NCBI GenBank assembly: GCA_964368965.1
Contig: CAYJDR010000006.1
Location: 18,799 to 82,798, forward strand
DNA: 64,000 bases
Direction: 5' to 3'
Origin: CAYJDR01 sp964368965
Lineage (GTDB): Bacteria; Chrysiogenota; Deferribacteres; Deferribacterales; Mucispirillaceae
The notes beneath the pieces were generated by a model that did no database searches, had not been told where the DNA came from, and saw only the letters and a list, made by a program, of their open reading frames with translations. Of this stretch, positions 24,314-33,397 are shown piece after piece. Every line of letters starts with the position of its first letter. Within the stretch, counting starts at the first letter, position 1. A program made the translations under genes and the position numbers.

Positions 24314-25156
24314 TTATAAAATAATATTTAGATTATTTTTCTTGATTTGTATAATAACTGAAGATTTGTTTAACTCAACAAATTCTCCATCTATTTGGCA
24401 TTTATCAACATTTTTTACTTTGATATAATCTGTAGATGTTCTATAGCAAGGTAGCCCTAGTGATACCGCCATATAGATTGCAGATTTCAGTAATGTGAAC
24501 ACGTTACTTTTCTCGATCATAAATACGTTTAGTGAGTCATTTTTAACTTGCCTGCTAAGCAAGTATTTACCTGCATAATATTTGTTTAGTGAAACTATTA
24601 TATGGTATGCAGGAATTTCCCTACCTTGTGCATATACTGATATCTTTTTGAAGTTGTTTGCAACTGCTACTTTTGTACCACTTATGATGTGTGCTAATGT
24701 TTTATTTTTATAGGTAGTTCTATTGCGTTTTTCAACACCCTCAACCGTGGCTGCATCAAAGCCGAAACCAAGCATTGATATAAAATGGTGTTCATCGATT
24801 TTACCAACAGGTATAGTTTTTTTATTATCTAGTGATAATTGGCTTGCAGCCTTGATTGGATTTAGTGATATGCCATGGTTAATGCAAAAAACATTTGAAT
24901 TACCAAAAGGTAATGCTGAAAAGCACTTCTCTGTACCTAGTAGGCAACCCGCAACTTCGTTTATTAGCCCATCACCACCAGCAGCAATAACAATATCTTC
25001 CGTAGCGTTTGCAGCAATCTCCTTGCCGTGCCCCTTATACTCAGTTAAAACTAAGCGCACATTTTCAAACTTATCAGATAAAATCTCGACCACTTTAGAT
25101 AGTTTCTCAGGGTTATATTTTGAACTGTTTGGATTTGCTACTACTAATACAGACAT
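24314..25156 (-). CDS. Diacylglycerol kinase-family lipid kinase
   Basis: 280-aa protein of the DagK/YegS/BmrU/sphingosine-kinase group, which phosphorylates lipid alcohols. The nucleotide-binding loop IAAGGDGLINEVAG (about residues 57-70) is intact; the second motif usually reading PxGTxND is PFGNSNVFC here (about 82-90), a notable change. The C-terminal beta sandwich ends QIDGEFVE followed by a basic tail, as in the family. Downstream of mqnD on the same strand (15 bases). The lipid substrate is unknown. Confidence 0.82.
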   Translation of the reverse strand: MSVLVVANPNSSKYNPEKLSKVVEILSDKFENVRLVLTEYKGHGKEIAANATEDIVIAAGGDGLINEVAGCLLGTEKCFSALPFGNSNVFCINHGISLNPIKAASQLSLDNKKTIPVGKIDEHHFISMLGFGFDAATVEGVEKRNRTTYKNKTLAHIISGTKVAVANNFKKISVYAQGREIPAYHIIVSLNKYYAGKYLLSRQVKNDSLNVFMIEKSNVFTLLKSAIYMAVSLGLPCYRTSTDYIKVKNVDKCQIDGEFVELNKSSVIIQIKKNNLNIIL

Positions 25157-25171
25157 TGTTACTCCTAAATG

Positions 25172-25966
25172 TTACACAAATACTGAATCATCAGTATTTA
25201 AGAGTTGCTTGATAGCATGTTTTGCTTTTGTTAAATCATACGAATAATCGTTAACGTATAAATCGACATGAGATTTCAATACTTGATCATCCATATCTAT
25301 AGCATATTGTTTTGCGAACTCGTATGTAGCCAATGTGTTTACATAGGCATAATCAAGTGAGTTGCTTATCATTTTATTTACTTCATCAGCTAAATGAAGT
25401 TTACGTTTATGTATCGCAATAAAGCCTAATGGTATTGGTAATTGGTATGTTTGCTCCCACACATCGCCTAAGTCTGCAAGTTTATTTAAGCCAAAATCAC
25501 CGTAAGTGAAGCGCCCTTCGTGTATAACTAAGCCAGCATCGTATTCGCCTGATTGAACTGCAGGCATGATTTCATCAAACCTAAGTTCAGTTATATTCTC
25601 AGCACATTCTGGGTAGAACTTTTTGAACACCATAAACGCTGTCGTATTCATGCCAGGTATCGCAATCTTTTTTCCTTTTAACTCAGCTATATCTGTATAA
25701 TCTTTAGATAAAACTAACGGACCACACCCAAAACCAAGCGCACCACCACATTTTAAAATACGGTAATTATCTGATATTTCATTAAATACGCCAAATGATA
25801 CCTTTACTACATCGAAAGTTCCAAGCATAGCTTGTTCATTAAGGTATTGAACATCGTCAAGTACTGTATCTAACTTAAACGAGTGCTTAATATCTCCACG
25901 TAATGCAGCTCCAAAGATAAACGTATCATTTGGGCAAGTTGATATTCCAAGTGATAGCTTATTCAT
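25172..25966 (-). CDS. mqnD: 1,4-dihydroxy-6-naphthoate synthase (futalosine pathway)
   Basis: 264-aa periplasmic-binding-like fold enzyme of menaquinone synthesis by the futalosine route; it converts cyclic dehypoxanthinyl futalosine to 1,4-dihydroxy-6-naphthoate. Signature STCPNDTFIFGAA near the N terminus (residues 9-21), the VSFGVF segment, LGFGCGPLVLS, IPGMNTTAFMVFK, and VIHEGRFTYGDFG carrying the proposed catalytic His. The start overlaps the mlaD stop by one base (TAATG). Other mqn genes are not in the window. Confidence 0.93.
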   Translation of the reverse strand: MNKLSLGISTCPNDTFIFGAALRGDIKHSFKLDTVLDDVQYLNEQAMLGTFDVVKVSFGVFNEISDNYRILKCGGALGFGCGPLVLSKDYTDIAELKGKKIAIPGMNTTAFMVFKKFYPECAENITELRFDEIMPAVQSGEYDAGLVIHEGRFTYGDFGLNKLADLGDVWEQTYQLPIPLGFIAIHKRKLHLADEVNKMISNSLDYAYVNTLATYEFAKQYAIDMDDQVLKSHVDLYVNDYSYDLTKAKHAIKQLLNTDDSVFV

Positions 25967-27489
25967 TATTGTATCGCAGATGCCGCTGGGCCAACAAAAT
26001 ATTTCAAATCATCATCAGCAAACCTAACACCACCACCGATAGTAAATAATGTTTCATCATTACCAAGCAGGTCTTCTACACCAGCTTGTAGGAAGAAGTT
26101 TGACCAAAAATTCCAGCGAGCAAATAACCTAGTGTAAAACTCGACACCACCATTTGTTGGCGCATCAAAATTATATGCTTCAGCTGAGATAACTAAATTA
26201 TCATTTTTCAACGGATAGAAGTCACCACCAATACCGATTGTATTATCAAATATACCAATCCTTAAACCGTACATTTGTTGAAAAATATGGCCATACTGTA
26301 ACGATAATGCTAGTGATGAATCATCTGACGAAACTTCAACAGTGTTAGCAACTTGTGTTGTGCCACCAGTAGTCGTTGTAGTTTGAGTCGTTTTAGTTGT
26401 TGATGTCGGACGAGATGTATTGCTTACGCCAACCATATAATATTTATAAGGATGAGTGTAGAGCCTAATTTGCCCATAACCGCGGCCATCATACTTGCCA
26501 GCAGACATGTATTCTGCACCAAATGTTACATATAATTTCCATTCGTTTAGTTTGTCAGTCATCGCGCTTAACGACTGTACAACTTCTTGAATATTTTCTT
26601 TTGTAGTATTATCATTAACTAACATTCCTAGTGTGCCTTTGCCCTCGTTAATGTCTTTAGTGATATTGTTTATATCTGCAAGTGATGTATCAACTTTTTC
26701 GGATATACTATTGATATTTTTGATAGTTTCATCAATATCACCTTGATTGTTAGCCATTAAATACTCTAAGCTTTCAGTAATCACCTTCATATCTTCAGAT
26801 ATCGCTGCGATGTTTTCTAGCGACTGATCGATATTGTCGCTATTGTTTGCAACTAAATGATTAACTGCTGTCGTTAGCTGTTCAATGTTCTTAACCATTA
26901 TGCCAATGCTTTCTTCATTATATTCTAATATATCATCGAGATTTTTTGTAATCATTTCAACATTTTTAAGTGAGTTAGTTAATGATGCCTTACCATCTTC
27001 ACTTGAGAACACTTCATTTAGTGAAGAAACAAGCTTTGTAACCTCGCTTGACAACACCCCAACCTCAGCCATAACAGCATCAAGGCTTACGATTGCTTGC
27101 TTACCATCGTAAGTTTGGTTTGCTTCAATAAAATCGTATGGGTTTGAATTTGGGTCAGGAACAAGCTCAACAAATTTGCTGCCTACTAAGCCAGATTGTC
27201 TAGTCGCAATTGAAATACCTTTAGGTATTTGATAATTTTCGTATACACTAAGCTTAATAACTATGTCGTCAGCTTCGAGCGTAACAGAATCAACCTTACC
27301 AACTTTAATACCTTTATACAGTACGTTAGTATCAACAGCAATACCTTCAGCATTTATAATCCTAAAGCCAACATGATAAATATCTGCTTCGCCGAACTTA
27401 ACTTTACCAAAAGCAATACTCATGATTGCTATAATGAGAGTTGCAATTATAACAAACGCACCAACTTTAATTTCTGATCCATTATTCAT
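25966..27489 (-). CDS. mlaD: MCE protein MlaD-like with C-terminal beta-barrel-like extension
   Basis: 507-aa lipid-transport protein. N-terminal membrane helix (residues 7-25), one MCE domain (about 35-115, with GLVGSKFVELVPDP), a long helical stretch made of repeating NIxxISExxxxI-type segments (about 130-300) and then a C-terminal region of about 190 residues rich in alternating aromatic/polar strands (YGQIRLYTHPYKYYMVGV, YTRLFARWNFWSNFFLQAG) that looks like an outer-membrane barrel, interrupted by a Thr-rich loop near residue 355-380. MlaD of E. coli is about 180 aa with no such domain. The C-terminal call is inference from the strand pattern. Operon mlaE-mlaF-mlaD. Confidence 0.85.
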   Translation of the reverse strand: MNNGSEIKVGAFVIIATLIIAIMSIAFGKVKFGEADIYHVGFRIINAEGIAVDTNVLYKGIKVGKVDSVTLEADDIVIKLSVYENYQIPKGISIATRQSGLVGSKFVELVPDPNSNPYDFIEANQTYDGKQAIVSLDAVMAEVGVLSSEVTKLVSSLNEVFSSEDGKASLTNSLKNVEMITKNLDDILEYNEESIGIMVKNIEQLTTAVNHLVANNSDNIDQSLENIAAISEDMKVITESLEYLMANNQGDIDETIKNINSISEKVDTSLADINNITKDINEGKGTLGMLVNDNTTKENIQEVVQSLSAMTDKLNEWKLYVTFGAEYMSAGKYDGRGYGQIRLYTHPYKYYMVGVSNTSRPTSTTKTTQTTTTTGGTTQVANTVEVSSDDSSLALSLQYGHIFQQMYGLRIGIFDNTIGIGGDFYPLKNDNLVISAEAYNFDAPTNGGVEFYTRLFARWNFWSNFFLQAGVEDLLGNDETLFTIGGGVRFADDDLKYFVGPAASAIQ

Positions 27490-27509
27490 AGTTTTATCCT
27501 AAATCTATT

Positions 27510-28256
27510 TTAATATACTTTCAATGGCCCATCTTTTGAACCGTTAAAAAACTGTACAACATATGGGTTATCACTGTGCTTTATTTCTTCTTTAGTGCCA
27601 TAGAAAACAACGTTTCCTTGATATACCATGCCGACATAATCAGCAATTTTTAATACACTTGAAATATCATGCGATATCACTACTGATGTGATGTTTAGAT
27701 GCTTCTGAGTGTCATATATTAAATTATCAACAACATCTGTCATGATTGGGTCAAGCCCTGTTGTAGGCTCGTCATAAAGCATGATGTCAGGCTCTAAAGC
27801 AAGTGCTCTCGCAAGCCCTACACGTTTTTTCATACCGCCAGATAGTTCTGATGGATATTTATGGTTGTGCCCATGTAAACCAACAAGGCACAGTTTTTCA
27901 TCAACAATTTCTGCGATTTTTTCTTCTTTAAAATCTGTATGTTCTCTTAATGGGAACGCTACATTATCATAAACTGTCATAGAGTCAAACAAGGCCGCAT
28001 TTTGAAATAACATACCGAATTTACGCCTTAGTTTAGTTAGTTCAGCTTTATCAAGTGTTGTGATGTCAACACCATCAACATAAATATGGCCTTTATCAGG
28101 CTTGAGAAGCCCCATAACTTCCTTAAGAAGTACGCTCTTGCCTGTACCAGATGGGCCAATCATAACAGTGATAGCGCCCTTTTTTATCTCAAGGTTGATA
28201 CCTCTATGAACATGTTGTTCCCCAAATGATTTATGTACATCGACTAATTTTATCAT
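27510..28256 (-). CDS. mlaF: Lipid-transport ABC ATPase MlaF
   Basis: 248-aa ATP-binding subunit of the MlaFEDB-type phospholipid transporter at the inner membrane. Walker A GPSGTGKSVLLK (about residues 34-45), Q-loop FGMLFQNAALFDS, ABC signature LSGGMKKRVGLARAL (about 138-152), Walker B DIMLYDEPTTGLDP (about 158-171) and switch His in VISHDI. The start overlaps the mlaE stop by one base. Together with mlaE and mlaD it forms the transporter core; mlaB and mlaC homologues are not in the window. Confidence 0.95.
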   Translation of the reverse strand: MIKLVDVHKSFGEQHVHRGINLEIKKGAITVMIGPSGTGKSVLLKEVMGLLKPDKGHIYVDGVDITTLDKAELTKLRRKFGMLFQNAALFDSMTVYDNVAFPLREHTDFKEEKIAEIVDEKLCLVGLHGHNHKYPSELSGGMKKRVGLARALALEPDIMLYDEPTTGLDPIMTDVVDNLIYDTQKHLNITSVVISHDISSVLKIADYVGMVYQGNVVFYGTKEEIKHSDNPYVVQFFNGSKDGPLKVY

Positions 28257-29044
28257 TATGACACCAAAATTGTAGTAATAATATAGTCAAAAACCAACAC
28301 AAGTACACATGACTCAACAACAGCCTTAGTTGTAGCTTTTGAAACACCTGTAGCACCATGCCTAGTAATCATGCCATAGTAACAACAAGTAATCATAACT
28401 GTCATACCGAAAATAAAAGCTTTTATCATGCTGTGGATAATATCTGTAAAAGTAGAATATTGCATTGAACTATCTATGTATAATGTAGGGTTTACTTCTA
28501 AAACGAATACGTTGACAATGTAGCCACCTAAAAGGCCAAATAAAATACAAATACCGTTAAGCAAAGGCACAACTATTGCGCCTGCAACAAGGCGAGGTTT
28601 AACAAGATATTCTGTAGGGTCTATCGCCATCGACTCAAGCGCGTCAATCTGCTCTGTAACTCGCATCATGCCAAGCTCAGCAGTAATTGCAGAACCAGCC
28701 CTCGCAGCAACCATAATAGCAGTAAGTATTGGGCCAAGCTCTCTAATCATCGCCATAGCAACAACAGACCCAGCCATATAATCTGCCCCTAAGTTTGTGA
28801 AACCAATGTTTGTTTGTAGGCCAAAAACCATACCTGTAAAGAAGCCAATCAATACAATAATCATAACTGATTTGTTACCAACAAACTCCATCTGCTTAAC
28901 GATGAGGTTGAAGCGATACGGCCGCCTAAATATAGCTTTTGAAGCTTCTGTGAACATCAAAAATGAGCCACCTGCATTTTGAACGATACCTAACGTAAAG
29001 GTTCCTAATGCGCTCAATAATCTTAAAATCGGGTTCAAATACAT
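28256..29044 (-). CDS. mlaE: Lipid-transport ABC permease MlaE
   Basis: 262-aa permease of the MlaE family with five or six membrane helices. Family signatures: IVLIGFFTGMVFGLQT, the RELGPILTAIMVAARAGSAITAELGMMRVTEQIDAL block (about residues 115-150), which is the conserved coupling region, and TRHGATGVSKATTKAVV near the C terminus. The start is the ATG that overlaps the alr stop (TGATG); a GTG one codon upstream is also possible. Translation is probably coupled to alr. Confidence 0.95.
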   Translation of the reverse strand: MYLNPILRLLSALGTFTLGIVQNAGGSFLMFTEASKAIFRRPYRFNLIVKQMEFVGNKSVMIIVLIGFFTGMVFGLQTNIGFTNLGADYMAGSVVAMAMIRELGPILTAIMVAARAGSAITAELGMMRVTEQIDALESMAIDPTEYLVKPRLVAGAIVVPLLNGICILFGLLGGYIVNVFVLEVNPTLYIDSSMQYSTFTDIIHSMIKAFIFGMTVMITCCYYGMITRHGATGVSKATTKAVVESCVLVLVFDYIITTILVS

Positions 29045-30153
29045 CACCTTTTATATATACGTGGTACTCTTTTTGATAGACCACATAAAATCTCATATGG
29101 GATTGTGTCACACCATGAAGCAATAGTATCAGCTGTAATTTCTTCGCCCAATACTTCCACTTGCTCGCCTAACACTGCTTCACCTAGTGCTGATATATCA
29201 ATCATTGTCATATCCATGCAAACAGTGCCAAGCACTTTACACTTAACACCTTTAACAATCATATATCCATCAGTAGTAATCGCACGGCGATATCCATCAG
29301 CATAGCCTATTGCTACAACACCAACAAGCATGTTTTTATCAGCAATAAAACTTCTAGAATAGCCTACACTTTCACCCTTAAGCACTTCTAAAACATGAAC
29401 TATTTTACTGTAAACTTTTAAAATAGGTTTTATAAATTCTTTATTTTCTTCAAGCACACCATAACCATATAGCGATATGCCAACACGAGTAAAATCATAT
29501 TTATTGTTTTCTGATTGTGTACCTAAAGAAGCAAATAAAGAAGTTGTAATACCCCTATCTTCAAGCGCCAGTAAAACGTTTTCAAAACGCTCAATCTGAG
29601 CTTTAGAAAAATCTTTATTAAAATATGGTGCAGATAGATGGCTATATACATGCACCACTGTCAGTTTGTCATATTTAGATAAAATGTCAACAACATTTTC
29701 ATCATATTTTATACCGATACGTGACATGCCAGTATCAATTTTTAAAGCGCATTTTACTTCTTTGCTACTAGTTTTTGCGACATCGTTTAATATAGCCATG
29801 TATGGCACATCGACTATCGTTAGGATAAAGCCTTTATCAACAGCATGTTGTATGAAATTAGGTTCAACCTCGCCGTATATTAAAATGCTTGCATCATGAC
29901 CTGTCGCTTCAAAAACTTCAACTGCTTCTGAGTATGTTGCAACTGCAAAATCTCTTGCACCTGAATTTTCATATAAATGTTTAGCTACAGTATATGCCCC
30001 GTGCCCGTAAGCGTCAGCTTTTACAACTGCCATAACCTTTGAGTTAGATATATCTTGCGCCCTTTTATAGTTAGTGCTTAGTTGCGTCAAATCTATTTCA
30101 GCATAAGTTGAGCGGCATAAATCGCTAGCTGTTTGCATATTTATATTATTCAT
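29044..30153 (-). CDS. alr: Alanine racemase
   Basis: 369-aa PLP enzyme making D-alanine for peptidoglycan. The PLP-binding Lys is in AVVKADAYGHGAY (about residues 42-54); the second catalytic Tyr is in the SVGYSRSF region; the C-terminal domain has CMDMTMIDIS and GLSKRVPRIYKR at the end. The ATG lies 8 bases inside the end of prfB; a second ATG five codons later is an alternative. Wedged between prfB and the mla genes with overlaps on both sides. Confidence 0.96.
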   Translation of the reverse strand: MNNINMQTASDLCRSTYAEIDLTQLSTNYKRAQDISNSKVMAVVKADAYGHGAYTVAKHLYENSGARDFAVATYSEAVEVFEATGHDASILIYGEVEPNFIQHAVDKGFILTIVDVPYMAILNDVAKTSSKEVKCALKIDTGMSRIGIKYDENVVDILSKYDKLTVVHVYSHLSAPYFNKDFSKAQIERFENVLLALEDRGITTSLFASLGTQSENNKYDFTRVGISLYGYGVLEENKEFIKPILKVYSKIVHVLEVLKGESVGYSRSFIADKNMLVGVVAIGYADGYRRAITTDGYMIVKGVKCKVLGTVCMDMTMIDISALGEAVLGEQVEVLGEEITADTIASWCDTIPYEILCGLSKRVPRIYKR

Positions 30154-31249
30154 CGATGCCTGCCATGCTTATTAGATAACTACGGATAAATGGTTCGAGG
30201 TCGCCATCCATGACGCCATCGACATTACCTGTTTCATGCCTTGTGCGTAAGTCTTTAACCATTTTATATGGGTGCATTACATACGAGCGTATTTGGTTGC
30301 CCCACCCGATATCTGTTTTACTGTTTTCTAGTTTTTCTTTTTCGGCATTGCGTTTGCTCATCTCTAGTTCGAACAGCCTAGATTTTAAGATTTTCATTGC
30401 AGATGCTTTATTCTTATGTTGTGAGCGTTCGTTTTGGCATGCAACAACTGTATTTGTAGGCATGTGAGTTATACGTACAGCTGAATCTGTTGTGTTGATA
30501 TGTTGCCCGCCAGCACCACCAGCACGGTATGTATCTATGCGCAAATCAGCTTCGTTTATTTCAATTTCAAAATCGTCATCAATTTCAGGCAATACAAATA
30601 CAGATGCAAATGATGTATGCCTCCTGTTTTGTGAGTCGAATGGAGATATCCTAACAAGCCTATGAACGCCTGATTCACCCTTTAGATATCCGTATGCATA
30701 TTCACCAATAATATTTAACGTGATAGACTTAACGCCAGCTTCATCACCTGATAGTTCGTCGAGTATCTCTACTTTAAAACCTGCTTTTTCAGCATATCTA
30801 TTATACATACGGTAAAGCATGCCTGCCCAATCGTCAGCCTCTGTGCCACCAGCACCAGAGTGTATAGTAACGATAGCGCCGTTTCCGTCGTGGTCGTCAC
30901 TTAGGATAAGTTTCAACTCAAAAGCGGCTGTTTTTTCGCTAAGTGTATCATACGCAGATTTCAAGTCATCTTCGAGCCCTTCCTCGCCTTCTTTGATGAG
31001 CTCTATCAGCACATCAGCATCAGACAAGCTATCTTGTAGCTCTTGCCAACTTTCAATAAAGCGCTTATGCCCTGCTTGCTCTTTCAACAGAACTTTCGAC
31101 TCTTTTTTTGACCAAAAGTTAGGATCTTCTAGTGATAGTTTTTCAACTTGTTCGATTTTAGCTTTAAGTTCATCTTCTTTTACGGCTGATTGGAAACTTT
31201 GTATTTTTGTACTTAACTTCTCTATCTCAATTATAATTTCTTCAAACAC
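30146..31249 (-). CDS. prfB: Peptide chain release factor 2, without programmed frameshift
   Basis: 367-aa RF2, which reads UGA and UAA stops. Visible: GAGGTEADDWAGMLYRMY (about residues 144-161), the stop-codon-reading SPF tripeptide in RISPFDSQNRR (about 205-215) that defines RF2, and the catalytic GGQ in RAGGAGGQHINTTDSAVRITH (about 245-265). The reading frame is continuous from a GTG start (AGAGGA upstream, TAA just before the start), with no internal UGA, so the autoregulatory +1 frameshift of E. coli prfB is absent. In an operon with alr. Confidence 0.96.
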   Translation of the reverse strand: MFEEIIIEIEKLSTKIQSFQSAVKEDELKAKIEQVEKLSLEDPNFWSKKESKVLLKEQAGHKRFIESWQELQDSLSDADVLIELIKEGEEGLEDDLKSAYDTLSEKTAAFELKLILSDDHDGNGAIVTIHSGAGGTEADDWAGMLYRMYNRYAEKAGFKVEILDELSGDEAGVKSITLNIIGEYAYGYLKGESGVHRLVRISPFDSQNRRHTSFASVFVLPEIDDDFEIEINEADLRIDTYRAGGAGGQHINTTDSAVRITHMPTNTVVACQNERSQHKNKASAMKILKSRLFELEMSKRNAEKEKLENSKTDIGWGNQIRSYVMHPYKMVKDLRTRHETGNVDGVMDGDLEPFIRSYLISMAGIDE

Positions 31250-31272
31250 TTAAATAATTCCTCTATTGTCGC

Positions 31273-31722
31273 TTAAACATTAATAATGACGGCTGTTTCA
31301 TCGCAGTTTGGATATTTTACACACTTTAGACAATCAGTCCATATCTTTTTCGGAAGCGTTTCAACACTAGTGACTTCAAACCCACATTTACGGAAGAATT
31401 CTTCCTTATATGTAAGTGCAAAAACTTTATTGAAGCCCATCTCACGTGCCCTATCAAGCAGGAACAACACTAACGCCTTGCCAACGCCTTTGCCACGTGC
31501 TTTATCGTCTATGGCTAGTGAACGCACTTCTGCAACATCTTCCCACATTGGGTGGAGTGCTGCAACGCCAATAACTTCGCCATTTTCTTCCCATAGCACA
31601 AACTCATATAACCTTTCGAAGATTTCGTTTAAACTAAGGTTGAGCATTTCGCCTTGCTTTGCATATTTATTAACTAGTTGTTGTATTATCTTACTATCTG
31701 ATACTTTTGCGGTGCGGATCAT
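31273..31722 (-). CDS. GNAT N-acetyltransferase, ArgA-like (short N-acetylglutamate synthase type)
   Basis: 149-aa GNAT with DVAEVRSLAIDDKARGKGVGKALV (acetyl-CoA loop, about residues 64-87), FALTYKEEFFRKCGFE and a C-terminal segment LPKKIWTDCLKCVKYPNCDETAVII. The two Cys-rich tail and PKKIWxDC motif are typical of stand-alone N-acetylglutamate synthases that lack the kinase-like domain, so a role in arginine synthesis is likely but not proven. Start is the ATG with GGAAG upstream; a TTG one codon earlier is possible. First gene of the run ending at the lipid kinase. Confidence 0.8.
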   Translation of the reverse strand: MIRTAKVSDSKIIQQLVNKYAKQGEMLNLSLNEIFERLYEFVLWEENGEVIGVAALHPMWEDVAEVRSLAIDDKARGKGVGKALVLFLLDRAREMGFNKVFALTYKEEFFRKCGFEVTSVETLPKKIWTDCLKCVKYPNCDETAVIINV

Positions 31723-31833
31723 CAATCTTCCATCAATTTTATTTTTTAACCCTAATAATATAGAAAATTATCACTATTTTTTCAACTGTTTTATTTTGAT
31801 AATATATTTTTTATCAATCTCAGCTATATTTTA

Positions 31834-31862
31834 TTGACTTTATTGGCACTAAAATTTAATAT
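31834..31862 (+). promoter_or_regulatory. Promoter of the pyrR-pyrB-pyrC operon
   Basis: TTGACT (31834-31839), 17-base spacer, TAATAT (31857-31862). The leader to the pyrR ATG is only about 40 bases, with AAGGAG as ribosome site, leaving no room for a PyrR-type attenuator. Confidence 0.65.
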
Positions 31863-31909
31863 CAAAGTATATGTAGTGATTTATAAAATCCACACCTAAG
31901 GAGACTAAC

Positions 31910-32458
31910 ATGAGCAACGAAAAAGTGCTTGTTAAGGCTGAAGAAGTAGAGAAGATTTTTGAAAGACTAGCTTTCCAAATCATTGAAAACTATAATGATT
32001 TAAAAGATACATACGTTGTAGGTATCAGGAGACGCGGCGTTTCAATCGCAAAAAAAGTTACTGATGCACTAGATAAACATGGTAAAAGTTACGGCGGTAC
32101 TGGCATACTTGATATCACACTATATCGTGATGATTTATCGTTAGTTGCTGAAATGCCTGTTATCAAAGGCACAGAGCTAAACTTCGACATTAACAACAAA
32201 CATATAATACTTGTTGATGATGTGCTCTTCACTGGCAGAACTATCAAGGCAGCACTAGAAGCGATATACGACTATGGCAGGCCAGCATCAGTTCAGTTGC
32301 TTGTATTAGTTGATAGAGGCCACAGAGAGCTTCCTATTCAAGCAGACTACATCGGCAAGGTTATCCCAACGGCAAAAGATGAAATCATACATGTAAAAGT
32401 TAAAGAGTATGACAATGTAGATGACTGCATTGCTATCTCTAGGCATGAGGTAAAATAA
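31910..32458 (+). CDS. pyrR: Bifunctional pyr operon regulator / uracil phosphoribosyltransferase PyrR
   Basis: 182-aa type I phosphoribosyltransferase fold. The PRPP-binding motif IILVDDVLFTGRTIKAAL is at about residues 94-111; GIRRRGVSIAKKV and LVLVDRGHRELPIQADYIGK are typical of PyrR. In Bacillus PyrR binds the pyr mRNA and also has UPRT activity. Here no terminator/antiterminator is visible in the short leader, so RNA regulation may act elsewhere or be absent. The stop overlaps the pyrB start by one base. Confidence 0.94.
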   Translation: MSNEKVLVKAEEVEKIFERLAFQIIENYNDLKDTYVVGIRRRGVSIAKKVTDALDKHGKSYGGTGILDITLYRDDLSLVAEMPVIKGTELNFDINNKHIILVDDVLFTGRTIKAALEAIYDYGRPASVQLLVLVDRGHRELPIQADYIGKVIPTAKDEIIHVKVKEYDNVDDCIAISRHEVK

Positions 32459-33384
32459 TGCGCTACGCACACAAAGACTTTATATCTACTAAAGAGCTTA
32501 CTAGGGAAGAAATTGACTACATCTTAACCCAAGCTAATGCTTGTAGAGAAATAAACGAAAGAGAAATCAAAAAGACACCTACACTTAAAGGACAAACAGT
32601 TATCAACTTATTTTATGAAGCGTCTACACGTACACGCTCATCGTTTGAGATTGCTGGCAAGCGCCTAGGTGCAGACGTTATCAACATGACAGCATCAAGC
32701 TCTAGCACAACTAAAGGCGAAACACTGATGGACACTGTCAGAAATATTGAAGCCATGGCATCTGATATTGTTGTATTAAGGCATTCATATTCTGGCTCTG
32801 TTAAATTTGTTGCTGACAATGTTAAAGCGGCTGTAGTAAATGCTGGTGATGGTTTGAACGAACACCCTACGCAATCAATGCTTGACTTATTAACTATCCA
32901 ACGTGCAAAAGGTAGGTTGGAAGGTTTAACTGTTACAATCATAGGCGATATTGCTCACTCACGCGTTGCGAGAAGTAACATATGGGCGATGAAAACTTGC
33001 GGTATTCGTGTAAAAGTTTTCGGACCACCAACAATGATTCCATTAGCTGTTGATGCATTCGGTGTCGAAGTTTGCAACAACATTGAAGAAGCTGTTGCAG
33101 ATGCTGATGTTATCATGATGTTGCGCATTCAAAGAGAGCGCATGTCTAAACTATTGATACCTTCTGAGCGTGAGTACTCTAAGATATTCGCTCTTACGCC
33201 ATCAGTTATGGAAAAGACAAAAAACAACCCTATCGTAATGCACCCTGGCCCTATCAATCGTGGAGTCGAGCTTTCATCAGTTGTTGCTGATAGCGATAGC
33301 TCTGTGATATTAGATCAGGTTGAAAACGGTGTTGCTGTTCGCATGGCTGTTTTATCATTTTTATCTGTTATAAACTCGAAGTAA
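32458..33384 (+). CDS. pyrB: Aspartate carbamoyltransferase catalytic subunit
   Basis: 308-aa enzyme joining carbamoyl phosphate to aspartate. Carbamoyl-phosphate site FYEASTRTRSSFEIAGKRLG (about residues 48-67), VLRHSYSGS, GLNEHPTQSMLDLLTI (about 134-149), IGDIAHSRVARSN, and MHPGPINRGVELSS (about 260-273). No regulatory pyrI is adjacent. The start codon overlaps the end of pyrR (TAATG) and pyrC follows after 13 bases, making a pyrRBC operon. Confidence 0.97.
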   Translation: MRYAHKDFISTKELTREEIDYILTQANACREINEREIKKTPTLKGQTVINLFYEASTRTRSSFEIAGKRLGADVINMTASSSSTTKGETLMDTVRNIEAMASDIVVLRHSYSGSVKFVADNVKAAVVNAGDGLNEHPTQSMLDLLTIQRAKGRLEGLTVTIIGDIAHSRVARSNIWAMKTCGIRVKVFGPPTMIPLAVDAFGVEVCNNIEEAVADADVIMMLRIQRERMSKLLIPSEREYSKIFALTPSVMEKTKNNPIVMHPGPINRGVELSSVVADSDSSVILDQVENGVAVRMAVLSFLSVINSK

Positions 33385-33397
33385 GAAGGAATATAGA

